Source: DATMER01 sp963741305 (GTDB taxonomy: Bacteria; Acidobacteriota; Thermoanaerobaculia; Multivoradales; UBA5704). Taken from it: 64,000 nucleotides of DNA. Shown in pieces: positions 32,882 to 41,872 of the stretch. The DNA lies in NCBI GenBank assembly GCA_963741305.1, contig CAVUHL010000003.1, positions 2,108,001-2,172,000 of the forward strand. Direction: 5' to 3'. How positions within the stretch are numbered: position 1 is the first letter of the stretch; every line of letters starts with the position of its first letter. The translations under genes and the position numbers were made by a program. Below the pieces are notes generated by a model. The model was not told the DNA's origin and searched no databases. It saw only the letters and a program-made list of their open reading frames with translations.

Positions 32882-34867
32882 ATGGCTCGATTCCGCTTAA
32901 CCGTCCTTTCCCTCTCTCTGACGCTCCTCGCTGCCGGACCCGCTGCAGCCCTTGATTGGCCGCAGTTCCGGGGTGTGAACAGGGACGGCACCTCGGCCGA
33001 GACCGACCTGCCTCGGAGCTGGCCGGCGGAGGGGCCGCGGGTCGTGTGGAAGCGGGCGATAGGGGAGGGATACTCCGGGATCAGCGTCGTCGGAGACCGG
33101 CTCTACACAATGGACTCGGATGGGACGGCCGAGTACGTCCTGGCCCTGGAAGCAGGCAGCGGCAAGGAGGCCTGGCGCGTTCCGGCCGGACCCAAGCTGA
33201 TCGACAGCATGGGCAACGGCCCGCGGACGACGCCTACCCTGGACGGCGGTACGGTCTACGCCATGGGCTCCCACGGCCGGCTCCTCGCTCTGAAGGCGGC
33301 CGATGGGGCGAAGATCTGGGAGGTGGACCTTCCCCAGGCGTTCACCGCCAAGCGGCCCACCTGGGGCTACTCGGGCTCCCCATTGATCGACGGCGACCTG
33401 CTCATCCTGGAGGTCGGAGGGAAGGATGGCAAGGGAGTGGTGGCTTTTGAGAAGGCCACGGGGAAGGTCCGCTGGGGGGCCCTGGACGGCGATGCAGCCT
33501 ACTCCTCGCCGGTCATGATGACGATCGGCGGCATCAAACAATACGTGGTGCCCCGCCGGGCAGGCCCGCAAACGGTCGCGTTCCGGCCCGACGGCTCGGT
33601 CCTCTGGACCCATCCGGGGCCGTCCTCGGTCATTGCCAGCGCCCTCTTGATCCCGCCGGACAAGGTCTACGTCTCGGGCGGGGACGACGCCGGGGCGGTC
33701 CTCATGCGGATCAAGACTGAGGGCGGAAAGGCTACGGTCGATGAGCTATGGAAGACCCGCACGATGAAAAACCATTTCAACAATGCGGTCCTCGTGGGCG
33801 ACCACCTCTACGGTTTCGACAACGCCACCTTCAAGTGCCTCTCGGTCGCCACGGGCGAGCCAACCTGGGCTTTTCGGGGCCTGGGCAAGGGCTCGCTCCT
33901 GGTCGCGGACGGGGACCTGCTGATCGTCCTTTCGGACTTGGGGACCCTCCTCCTGGTCAAGGCAGCTCCCGACGCCTACACGGAGCTCGCGCGGTTCCAG
34001 GCCATGGAGGGTAAGGCGTGGACCGCACCGGCCCTCGCCAACGGCCGGCTCTACCTGCGGGACAACGACGAGATCGTTGCCCTGGAGATGAAGGTGCCGG
34101 GCGCCGGGGCAGCTTCCGCGCCCGCCAGGATCCGGGAAGGCGCGAGCCCCTCTCCTGCCACTCCCACTCCCACTCCCACTCTCACCCTCGAGGAGATCGT
34201 GGCCCGCTACGAAGCGGCCCGGGGTAGCCGGGAGCGCTGGCGGGCTCTGCGGTCCATCGAGATGGAGGGCACGTTCACCAGCTTCAGCGAGGAGGCCCCG
34301 TTCACCCTTCGCCGCAAGCGTCCGAACCTCTACCGGTTCGACTCCAAAATGATCCAGAAGGAGACGATCCTCGCTCAGGATGCCCAGGGGCCCTGGTGGC
34401 TCTATCCTCTCTATGGGGTCGAAAGCCCGGCAAAGATGGAGGAGGCTCCAGTGGCCGTCATGACCGCCCGCGATGCGGAGATCGAGCCGGCCCTCCTCGG
34501 CTATCAGGAAAAGGGCCACAAGGTAGTCCTGGCCGGCCGGGGAGACGTGAGCGGTCAGGAGACCCTCCGCCTCGAGCTCACCCGGTCCAACGGCTGGGTG
34601 GAGACCTGGCACCTCGATCCCCGGACTTACCTGGAGGTCGCGGTCGACTCGAAGGCCTTCGACTACTCCCAGACGTCCGAGGCGATGCAGGAGCGGGCCT
34701 ACTTCTCCGACTTCCGAACCGTCGACGGCCTGGTCATCCCTCACCGGATCGAAAAGGAGTACGGCGCCCGGCACACTGTAACGAAGGTCGAGAGGATCCG
34801 TGGGAACCCTGAGGTGGAAGATGGGGTGTTCGCAATGCCGCTGGCCAAGGGAGTGCCTACACGATGA
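32882..34867 (+). CDS. secreted PQQ-type beta-propeller fused to LolA-like domain
   Basis: 661 residues from the ATG at 32882. GAGGAGG is 7 nt before this ATG but only 1 nt before the alternative at 32876, so the second start is preferred. Signal peptide RLTVLSLSLTLLAAGPAAA. Residues 25-400 form a PQQ-like propeller (DWPQFRGVNRDG, SPLIDGDLLILEVGG). A (Pro-Thr)n linker encoded by tandem CACTCC hexamers (34158-34184) leads to a C-terminal LolA/LppX-like lipoprotein-carrier fold (LEEIVARYEAARG, IQKETILAQD). Probably periplasmic. The stop overlaps the next gene (ATGA). Confidence 0.85.
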   Translation: MARFRLTVLSLSLTLLAAGPAAALDWPQFRGVNRDGTSAETDLPRSWPAEGPRVVWKRAIGEGYSGISVVGDRLYTMDSDGTAEYVLALEAGSGKEAWRVPAGPKLIDSMGNGPRTTPTLDGGTVYAMGSHGRLLALKAADGAKIWEVDLPQAFTAKRPTWGYSGSPLIDGDLLILEVGGKDGKGVVAFEKATGKVRWGALDGDAAYSSPVMMTIGGIKQYVVPRRAGPQTVAFRPDGSVLWTHPGPSSVIASALLIPPDKVYVSGGDDAGAVLMRIKTEGGKATVDELWKTRTMKNHFNNAVLVGDHLYGFDNATFKCLSVATGEPTWAFRGLGKGSLLVADGDLLIVLSDLGTLLLVKAAPDAYTELARFQAMEGKAWTAPALANGRLYLRDNDEIVALEMKVPGAGAASAPARIREGASPSPATPTPTPTLTLEEIVARYEAARGSRERWRALRSIEMEGTFTSFSEEAPFTLRRKRPNLYRFDSKMIQKETILAQDAQGPWWLYPLYGVESPAKMEEAPVAVMTARDAEIEPALLGYQEKGHKVVLAGRGDVSGQETLRLELTRSNGWVETWHLDPRTYLEVAVDSKAFDYSQTSEAMQERAYFSDFRTVDGLVIPHRIEKEYGARHTVTKVERIRGNPEVEDGVFAMPLAKGVPTR

Positions 34868-35454
34868 CGAAGACCGTGCAGGAAATCATGACCGAGGTGG
34901 GGTACAACTCCGAGTGGCTTGCTCTTGGCATCGTGGATGAGCCCTACCTGAGGGCCCAATACGCGGAGTACCAAGGGTCGGAGGACAAGCACCAGGAGCA
35001 TTATCGATGCCGTGCTTTCCTGGATTTCCTCGGCCGAAAGCCTGAGCTTACCAATGGGGAGATCACGAGGATCTTCGCATTGACCGATGACGGTGCTGAC
35101 GGAGTGGACCTGAAGAAGAACCGCATTCTGGAGCTTGTCATTTCCGGTGTGTTGACAGACGAGCAGATGGGCGCGCTCGAGGGCCATCCCGAGATCGAGC
35201 AGCCACCGGTCCAGAAGCAGTACAGGCGCGCATGCATTCTTCGGCAGCTCAAGCGCGAAGGCCTGACGGATGATTCCTTCCACCAGGTGAGCGGGTCCCA
35301 GGATCCGGAGCTGCACAAGCACGTCCTTGACCGGGACGACCTGCGCCGCTCCCAGGTGCTCTGGTTGGCGGAGCAGGGCGGCAACAAGGCTGTACGCAAC
35401 CAGGCGCGGGTGCTGCTCGAGTCCAGACGGTTCCGAGCAGCAACGAAGGCCTGA
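34864..35454 (+). CDS. hypothetical helical protein
   Basis: 196 residues, mainly charged helices, no recognised motif or membrane segment. A 4-nt ATGA overlap couples it to the propeller gene, and the next gene follows 3 nt after its stop, so the three form one transcription unit. The repeat-like helical layout could suit a HEAT/TPR-type adaptor, but this is not demonstrated. Confidence 0.65.
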   Translation: MTKTVQEIMTEVGYNSEWLALGIVDEPYLRAQYAEYQGSEDKHQEHYRCRAFLDFLGRKPELTNGEITRIFALTDDGADGVDLKKNRILELVISGVLTDEQMGALEGHPEIEQPPVQKQYRRACILRQLKREGLTDDSFHQVSGSQDPELHKHVLDRDDLRRSQVLWLAEQGGNKAVRNQARVLLESRRFRAATKA

Positions 35455-35457
35455 TTC

Positions 35458-36009
35458 ATGCGCCTGGTGACGATCGACGACGCCAACTACGAGGAAGAGT
35501 ACAGGGCGACTGCCGACGCCATCCGCGACTTCCTCTACACCTACTTCGAAATCGTCGGCGACTGCTTTCCGGCGGGCGATTGGGATCGCGCTGAGCTGGG
35601 CTCTGTCGATCCCTTCCGCTATCTCGACGTCGCATTCGAGTATGACTACTTGTTTCGGCCGGAGCATGAGATCGCATTTCTGCATGAGGGCGCTGCCGTC
35701 AACTTGCTTTGCCGTTTGGCTCAGGCCGTTGACGCCGACGAGTGCAGTGGCTCTCGAGTCGTGCCGGAATTCGGTGCCGCGCTTGCCAGTGGCCAGGACG
35801 ATGCGGCCCTGCGCAAGCTGTCGCCCGAGCTACATGCCATCCATCAGGCGCATGCTGCAGGCCGAGTTATCGATCTGCCATCCATCCAGGCTGCGCTGCG
35901 TGCGGGATTCACGGGCACTCCTCAGGCGTTCTACTCGGCTCTCGAGTCGGTGCGCACCCAGGTGATCACCCCGGTATTCGAACGGCTAAGTCTTCACTCG
36001 AAGCGCTGA
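35458..36009 (+). CDS. hypothetical protein
   Basis: 183 residues, acidic and soluble, no recognised family. It starts 3 nt after the preceding hypothetical gene and ends 23 bp before the convergent ABC ATPase gene. Nothing in the sequence indicates catalysis. Confidence 0.65.
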   Translation: MRLVTIDDANYEEEYRATADAIRDFLYTYFEIVGDCFPAGDWDRAELGSVDPFRYLDVAFEYDYLFRPEHEIAFLHEGAAVNLLCRLAQAVDADECSGSRVVPEFGAALASGQDDAALRKLSPELHAIHQAHAAGRVIDLPSIQAALRAGFTGTPQAFYSALESVRTQVITPVFERLSLHSKR

Positions 36010-36032
36010 AGCCGGGATCGCGCCCGAGCCTT

Positions 36033-36917
36033 CTAATCTGCAGGGCGCTTCATCAGCCAGACGTATCCATCCTCCAGGCTGGGCCTCGCAGCCTCGGCGA
36101 GAGGAAAGGCCTGTGGGCGGGGTCCGACGAGGCGGTATTGAATCCCATCCGACAGATGGAGCATGGAGACGACCGTCAGGCCCGGTTCGGGCTCCTCGAG
36201 ATGGTCACTGGTAACGTTCCAGACGTAACCGCCCGCGGCATCGGCCAGCTCGGCGGGGCTGCCCCGGAAGAGGATCCGCCCTTTGGCCAGCACGGCAATA
36301 TCGCGGCAGGTCTGCCCGATGTCTTCCACGATGTGGGTGGACAGAATCACCGTTCTATCGACGGCAAGGTTGACGAGGAGGTTGCGAAAGCGGATGCGCT
36401 CTTCCGGATCCAGTCCGGCGGTCGGCTCGTCGACGATCAGGAGCTTCGGATCGTTCACCAGCGCCTGAGCGATTCCCACGCGCCGCTTCATGCCTCCGGA
36501 GAATCCCTTGATCTTGCGCTCGGCGGAATCCTGCAAGGCAACCATTTCCAGCACCGCGGAGACGCGCCGTTTCCGTTCGCGAGGTTCGTCCAGGCCTTTG
36601 AGGATCGCCATGTAATCGACGAACTGGGCCGCGGTGAGCTCGAGGTACATTCCGAGCTCCTGTGGCAGATAGCCCAGGACGGACTTGACCGCTCGCTTGC
36701 CGGCTTCCGTGGTGAGGTCGTGGCCCTCCACACGGAGAGCTCCCTGGCTCGGATTTACGATGCCCGCCAGGATCCGCATCAGCGTGGTCTTGCCCGCGCC
36801 GTTCGGACCGAGCAGCCCGAACATTCCGGAATTGATTCGAAGGTCGATGCCCCGCAGCGCATGAGCGGTCTTGGCTCCGCGGCCATAAGACTTGGTAAGG
36901 CCGGCAATTTCGATCAC
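36033..36917 (-). CDS. ABC-2 exporter ATP-binding subunit
   Basis: 294 residues. Walker A GPNGAGKTT (37-45), signature FSGGMKRR (about 139-146), Walker B LLIVDEPTAGLDP, and the H-loop STHIVED. Typical CcmA/NatA-class exporter ATPase. It lies last in a three-gene operon behind two permeases, with a 12-bp gap. The C-terminal 80 residues (after about 215) are the usual regulatory extension. Confidence 0.95.
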   Translation of the reverse strand: MIEIAGLTKSYGRGAKTAHALRGIDLRINSGMFGLLGPNGAGKTTLMRILAGIVNPSQGALRVEGHDLTTEAGKRAVKSVLGYLPQELGMYLELTAAQFVDYMAILKGLDEPRERKRRVSAVLEMVALQDSAERKIKGFSGGMKRRVGIAQALVNDPKLLIVDEPTAGLDPEERIRFRNLLVNLAVDRTVILSTHIVEDIGQTCRDIAVLAKGRILFRGSPAELADAAGGYVWNVTSDHLEEPEPGLTVVSMLHLSDGIQYRLVGPRPQAFPLAEAARPSLEDGYVWLMKRPAD

Positions 36918-36929
36918 GAAGTCCTCGCT

Positions 36930-37580
36930 TTAGATGTAACGTTCCTGGCGGTGGAGAAGCACCCAGGAGAAGAACAGGAGAGCCATCGAGCCCGCCAAGA
37001 GCACGCATTGATTCAAGGCGAGGTCCGGATCGCCGGGAACGAGCAGGCCCCTGAAGAGGTGCAGGTATTTGGCATTCGCCTCGAACCACCCCTTCATCAT
37101 CAACTGCACCAGCCATACCGCGCCGACCAGAAACGCGCCCATGACGGTCTGCGCGCCCGCCAAGGCGCCGGCGGTTCCCAAGGCAATCAGGAAGAGCATC
37201 GGCAGGAACCAGGCCAGTTGAATGCCGAACAGACTTCCGAGTGGCGAGAGATCGACATTCAACGGGAGGAGAAGGAGCTGGAAGCTGAACGCGCACGCGG
37301 TCTGGACGGCTACGATCAAGCCCAGGCGTTCGAGCAGGGCCTGCTCGGCTCGGACCGGCGTCGCGAAGCGGAGCTCGATGGCGGGGTCGTCGAGCACGGA
37401 ATAGGCCGCCACGATGCCGCTGATCAGCGGCAGGATGAAGCCCAGATAGGCGCGAGCGATATTGAACTGAACGCCGGGGTGGCGCATGATCACGACGATC
37501 ACCAGGAAAAGTGCCCAGAGCGCCGGAGGAAACCACAGCGCGTCGCGCCGATAGGTGAGCCAGGAGTACTTCAGGTTCAT
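36930..37580 (-). CDS. ABC-2 type permease, second subunit
   Basis: 216 residues with six predicted membrane helices, e.g. WFPPALWALFLVIVVIM, LGFILPLISGIVAAY, and MALLFFSWVLLH near the end. The start at 37580 overlaps the stop of the upstream permease (ATGA). A longer frame exists upstream but runs through the other permease gene and is rejected. It pairs with the ATPase at 36033-36917. Confidence 0.85.
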   Translation of the reverse strand: MNLKYSWLTYRRDALWFPPALWALFLVIVVIMRHPGVQFNIARAYLGFILPLISGIVAAYSVLDDPAIELRFATPVRAEQALLERLGLIVAVQTACAFSFQLLLLPLNVDLSPLGSLFGIQLAWFLPMLFLIALGTAGALAGAQTVMGAFLVGAVWLVQLMMKGWFEANAKYLHLFRGLLVPGDPDLALNQCVLLAGSMALLFFSWVLLHRQERYI

Positions 37581-38341
37581 GCGCGCCGGGCCTCCCGTTG
37601 AAGGAAACGTTCGAGCAGCAGCAGGACCGCCGCAATGCACAGCCCCAGCGCCGCCAGGTTCAGGATGGCGTCGGCCGGTGGGGCAGAACCGCCGAAGAAT
37701 GCTTGCATGGCGAAGATCCCGCTCGGCGTCAGGAGCGTTCCGTTCAAGGTGGGAAAGAGCTCGGGGGGGATGAAGTTGGCCCAGAACCAATAGCCGGTGA
37801 AGAGGATCTGGTAGACGCTCGACGGCATGACCATGGGACAGGCGAGCGAGAACGCCACGACAAAAGCGAACGCCGGTACGGTGATGGCGAGGAAGGCAAC
37901 CGGCACGGTAAGGAGCATGTGGGCGGTTGCGCGCCCTGTGACGATCATTACGGCCGGGATGGCCATTACCCACAGGAACAAGGGGAACAGGCACGATACG
38001 AGAGCCGCCAGATATTTGGCGAGCACGTAGACGGGACGGCTCAGAAGGGTACTCTCCTGCAGCTCCCGAAGCCCCAGGCGGACGTCGCGCTGTATTCGAT
38101 CGGCTGAAAGGATTCCGGCAACCACCGGGAAGAACACGTTGACCGCGAGCAGGAAGCGGCCAGCCACCGACCAGGCCTCGCTTCTGGAGATGACCTCCCC
38201 TTTGACCATCTCTCCGACAGGAGGAGGGGAGAACAGCAGGACGGTGTGAAACAGGAAGAGCAAGCCGTAGGCGATCCACAGACCCTTTCGGCGCAACGCC
38301 ATGCCGATCTCGTGGCGAAGAAGACCGAGGAAACGCTTCAT
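37577..38341 (-). CDS. ABC-2 type permease, first subunit
   Basis: 254 residues: an amphipathic N-terminus (FLGLLRHEIGMALRRKGLW) and about six membrane helices, as in ABC-2 export permeases. First gene of the operon 38341-36033. Substrate not predictable. The divergent gene at 38394 leaves only 52 bp for both promoters. Confidence 0.9.
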   Translation of the reverse strand: MKRFLGLLRHEIGMALRRKGLWIAYGLLFLFHTVLLFSPPPVGEMVKGEVISRSEAWSVAGRFLLAVNVFFPVVAGILSADRIQRDVRLGLRELQESTLLSRPVYVLAKYLAALVSCLFPLFLWVMAIPAVMIVTGRATAHMLLTVPVAFLAITVPAFAFVVAFSLACPMVMPSSVYQILFTGYWFWANFIPPELFPTLNGTLLTPSGIFAMQAFFGGSAPPADAILNLAALGLCIAAVLLLLERFLQREARRA

Positions 38342-38393
38342 GTGACTTGGAACGCTGGCGGCAGGCGATTCTTACCTGATACTCTCCTGCCAA

Positions 38394-39185
38394 ATGGCTG
38401 ACAAACCGAACCTGCTGCTCACCGCGAGCGCCGCCGTCTACTTCGTTGCGTCGATGTCAGCGATCTTTGCCGGCGAAGAGCTGCTCGATCTGGCCGGTGC
38501 CGCGGGCACACCGCTGGAACTGGCGCTGCTCCAGTTGCTCGGAGCTGCCGTGTTCAGCCTGGCCATGTTGAACTGGATGAGCCGCTACTCCCTGATCGGA
38601 GGCATCTTCGGACGCCCGCTCGTCGTCGCCAACTTCACGAACAGCGCCATCTCGGCGCTCATGCTTTTCCACCTCTCAAGGCAGGTCGGTCTCTCCGCTG
38701 CATTGGGGATTGCGCTCGGCTTCTACGTCCTCATCGCTTTGGCCTTTGGCGCCAAGCTGTTCCGGCCGGCGCGGGTTTCTGTGGTCGCCATGCTGATCTG
38801 CATGACACCTGCCATGGCAGTTGACTACGATCCCAACTGCCTGGAGAAAACGACTATCCAAGTTGCGAACCGTGATCTGGTCATCACCCGGCAGGATGCC
38901 GAGCGGATCAGGTTGACGGTGCAGAAGTATCTAGCTGAGAAGAAGCCAAAGCTGGAACCGTCTGTGACGGGCCCAGGCCCGGCCTTCATCGATTGCCAGG
39001 GCACTGTTCGCATGGGCGCCTGGATCTTGCAGTCGGCCCATTCCGAGAAGCCGGAGCTGAAGATGACCTACCGGGTTCATACGAATGACCTCCTTCTTGT
39101 TCAACAGGTGATCGAGTTGAAACAGGTAGCAGGTCAATGGAAGGTAGCGGGCATAGACGTGGAAACGTTCCATTCTTTTCGCTGA
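38394..39185 (+). CDS. membrane protein with fused secreted-type C-terminal domain
   Basis: 263 residues. The first 125 contain four membrane helices in the style of DUF4345-like small membrane proteins. At about 128 a second hydrophobic stretch (VSVVAMLICMTPAMAVDYDP) looks exactly like a signal peptide with an AMA cleavage site. An NTF2/nuclear-transport-like alpha+beta domain follows (VRMGAWILQSA, LELKQVAGQWKVAGIDVE style ending). It reads as an in-frame fusion of a membrane protein and a secreted protein. Function unknown. Confidence 0.65.
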   Translation: MADKPNLLLTASAAVYFVASMSAIFAGEELLDLAGAAGTPLELALLQLLGAAVFSLAMLNWMSRYSLIGGIFGRPLVVANFTNSAISALMLFHLSRQVGLSAALGIALGFYVLIALAFGAKLFRPARVSVVAMLICMTPAMAVDYDPNCLEKTTIQVANRDLVITRQDAERIRLTVQKYLAEKKPKLEPSVTGPGPAFIDCQGTVRMGAWILQSAHSEKPELKMTYRVHTNDLLLVQQVIELKQVAGQWKVAGIDVETFHSFR

Positions 39186-39198
39186 GAGAGGATCTGCA

Positions 39199-40314
39199 TT
39201 GTCCGGGAAGACACATGTCCGAGCCGCCGACCTTCGTGGATTGAATCGGCTGGTCATCGACGCCACGACGGGTGTGACCGATGTGGTGGAGGCCATGCAA
39301 CACAACATTGCCCGGGTTCCGGGCGCTGGCCTGGTGTACCGGAGCATCCGCGCGGTCACGCGCCTCGCCGGCAGAGGGATCGATGCCACCCTCGCACCTT
39401 TCACGCTGCTGGGGAAGGGGGGATCCTCGACCGGACGCGAAGCCTTGCTGGCCGCCTTGAACGGTGTGCTGGGTGATCACCTCGCCGCCACCGGGAACCC
39501 GCTGGCGATCCCGATGCGGTTCCGGCACGGCGGAGAACCCGGAACCAGGCTGCTCGTGCTGGCCCACGGCCTGTGCATGAACGACCTGCAATGGAATCGA
39601 AAGGGGCACGATCACGGTGCCGCGCTGGCCCGTGATTTTGGTTTCACGCCGGTCTACCTGCACTACAACAGCGGCCTTCATGTTTCCACGAACGGGCGCG
39701 CATTCGCCGGCTTGATCGAGGAGTTGGTCGAGCAGTGGCCGGTGGAGGAGTTGGTGATCCTTGGGCACAGCATGGGCGGGTTGGTCACGCGCAGCGCCTG
39801 CCATTACGGGAGAGCCGCGGGGCATTCCTGGCTGCGGCATTTGAAGAAGGCCATCTTCCTGGGAACGCCGCACCACGGCTCCGCGTTGGAGCGCGGCGGC
39901 AACCGGTTGGATTCGATCCTGGACGTCAGCCGCTACACGGCACCCCTGAGCCGCCTGGGAAAGGTCCGCAGCTCAGGGATCACCGACCTGCGCCATGGCA
40001 ATCTTCTGGACGAGGACTGGACAGGGCAGGACCGTTTCGAGTCGCCGGAGGATCTGCGTCAACCGGTCCCGCTGCCCGAGGGCGTGGAGTGTTATGCGAT
40101 GGCAGCGGCTACCAGTGGGGCAGGCGATCTCAAGAGCCGCCTGCTCGGCGATGGATTGGTTCCGGTGGACAGCGCGCTGGGCCGTCATGAGGAGGCGGAC
40201 AAGACCTTGCAGTTTCCAGAGTCGCGGCAATGGATCGCCCCAGACATGAAGCACTTCGACCTGCTCAACCGCCCTGAAGCCTACGAGAAGATCTGTGAGT
40301 GGCTCACGGTTTGA
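39199..40314 (+). CDS. alpha/beta hydrolase, PGAP1/lipase-like
   Basis: 371 residues, TTG start with GAGAGAGG 7 nt upstream. A lipase-type nucleophile elbow GHSMGG is preceded by the oxyanion region LAHGLCMND. LGTPHHGSALE follows, and a C-terminal HFDLL supplies the likely catalytic His. This pattern is shared by PGAP1-like and triacylglycerol lipases. No signal peptide, so cytoplasmic or inner-membrane associated. Convergent with the histidine kinase gene, overlapping by 11 nt. Confidence 0.85.
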   Translation: MSGKTHVRAADLRGLNRLVIDATTGVTDVVEAMQHNIARVPGAGLVYRSIRAVTRLAGRGIDATLAPFTLLGKGGSSTGREALLAALNGVLGDHLAATGNPLAIPMRFRHGGEPGTRLLVLAHGLCMNDLQWNRKGHDHGAALARDFGFTPVYLHYNSGLHVSTNGRAFAGLIEELVEQWPVEELVILGHSMGGLVTRSACHYGRAAGHSWLRHLKKAIFLGTPHHGSALERGGNRLDSILDVSRYTAPLSRLGKVRSSGITDLRHGNLLDEDWTGQDRFESPEDLRQPVPLPEGVECYAMAAATSGAGDLKSRLLGDGLVPVDSALGRHEEADKTLQFPESRQWIAPDMKHFDLLNRPEAYEKICEWLTV

Positions 40315-41872
40315 CGGCGTACAGGGCGATCTTCGCGAACAGGAGGTCGGGGCTGACCGGCTTGCCGACGAACGCCGTGAAGCCCGCGGTGTCGAGCTCG
40401 TGCTGGTTTCCGATCCGGGTTGAGGCCGAGACCGCGAAGATCGGCAGTTCTTGGAGCTTTGGGTCCGGTAGGGAGCGGATCATCCGTGTGGCGGCGTAGC
40501 CGTCCATATCCGGCATCCGCAGATCCATGAGCACCAGGTTGTAGTCCCGCTCCTGCACCCGATCGAAGGCCTGCTTCCCGGTCGTCACGACGTCGACATC
40601 AATACCCCAGTGCTTCAGGAATGCGCTGAGGACGAGCACGTTGACCTCATTGTCATCCGCGATCAGAACCCGCAAACCTTTCAGAGGCTTCTCGTCGGTG
40701 GATATCTCGGGCACATCGTTCGGCCCTGATGTTTCCGGTGGGACCCGCAGGCGCAGGGCGAAGGCGAACGTCGATCCCTGGCCCAGCTCGCTTTCGACGG
40801 TGATCCGGCTGCCGTGCAGCTCCACCAGCTTCTTGCTGATCGATAGTCCGAGGCCGGTGCCGCCGTATTTCAAGCCGATGTCGTAGTTGGCCTGCGTGAA
40901 CTCGTCGAAGACGTGGGGGAGCCGGTCGCCCGCGATGCCGATCCCGGTGTCGGCGATTCGGAAGTCGATCGACACGGCATCCGCGAGCCGCTCCCGGACT
41001 TCCAGCGCCACGGTCACGGAGCCCTGTGCCGTGAACTTGATCGCGTTGCTCAGCAGGTTCGTGACGACCTGACCGATCTTGATCGGATCCCCGCAGACGG
41101 TGTCCGGCACCCGCTCGTCGATCTGGACTTTGAGCGCAACGCCCTTTTCCTCGGCTTTCACATGGAGGTTCTCGACGATCTGATGGATCAGTTGCCGGAG
41201 GTCCAGGCTCCTCTCTTCCAGGGAGACCTTGCCGGATTCGATCTTGCTCAAGTCGAGGATGTCGTTGATCAGGGCGAGCAGGCCCTCCGAGGAGGAACGG
41301 AGGATGCGGACGATCTTCTGTTGCTGCCCGGAGAGCTCCGTGCTTTCGAGGAGGTGCCCGACGTTCAGGATGGCATTGAGCGGAGTGCGGATCTCGTGGC
41401 TGATCATCGAGATGAAATCCGCCTTGGCCTTGGCCGCCTGCTCGGCCCGTTGGCGCTCGCGCAGCAGCTCGCGCTCGTATTCCTTGCGGTCCGTGGCGTT
41501 GAAGACGGTGGTGCGGGTGAGCAGAGGGTTTCCGTCCTCATCCTTCCTTAGCACCGAATTGATCAGTGCCGGCAGCCGCCCGCCGTTCGCGCAGATGAGG
41601 TCGACGGCGATCTCGCGCACCGCTCCCTGCATCCGCAGCAACGGCGCATAGTGCGTCTCGTGGAAGATCCGGCCTCCGGCGGTGAGCAGGTCTTGAAACC
41701 GCTTGCGGTCGACGAGGTCTTCCCTGCGGTAGCCCGTCCAGTTGAGGAACGTCTGGTTGACCTTGACGATGGTCCCGCCCGGCAGGGCCGAGATGTAGCC
41801 GCAGGGGGCGTTGTCGTAAAGGTCTTCGGCGCTTTCCTCGATCAGGTTTGGCGGAGGCGGGTCGGGGGGCAC
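40304..41872 (-). CDS. PAS hybrid sensor histidine kinase / response regulator
   Basis: 522 residues from a GTG at 41872 that overlaps the upstream stop by 1 nt (TAGTG). A longer frame upstream lies inside the hydrolase gene. PAS domain about 15-130; HisKA with ISHEIRTPLN (His159); HATPase_c with NLLSNAIKFT and GGTGLGLSIS; C-terminal receiver with phospho-Asp450 in LVLMDLRMPDMDG. No membrane segments, so it is a soluble sensor. Directly behind an RsbQ-like hydrolase gene. Confidence 0.92.
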   Translation of the reverse strand: MPPDPPPPNLIEESAEDLYDNAPCGYISALPGGTIVKVNQTFLNWTGYRREDLVDRKRFQDLLTAGGRIFHETHYAPLLRMQGAVREIAVDLICANGGRLPALINSVLRKDEDGNPLLTRTTVFNATDRKEYERELLRERQRAEQAAKAKADFISMISHEIRTPLNAILNVGHLLESTELSGQQQKIVRILRSSSEGLLALINDILDLSKIESGKVSLEERSLDLRQLIHQIVENLHVKAEEKGVALKVQIDERVPDTVCGDPIKIGQVVTNLLSNAIKFTAQGSVTVALEVRERLADAVSIDFRIADTGIGIAGDRLPHVFDEFTQANYDIGLKYGGTGLGLSISKKLVELHGSRITVESELGQGSTFAFALRLRVPPETSGPNDVPEISTDEKPLKGLRVLIADDNEVNVLVLSAFLKHWGIDVDVVTTGKQAFDRVQERDYNLVLMDLRMPDMDGYAATRMIRSLPDPKLQELPIFAVSASTRIGNQHELDTAGFTAFVGKPVSPDLLFAKIALYAVKP

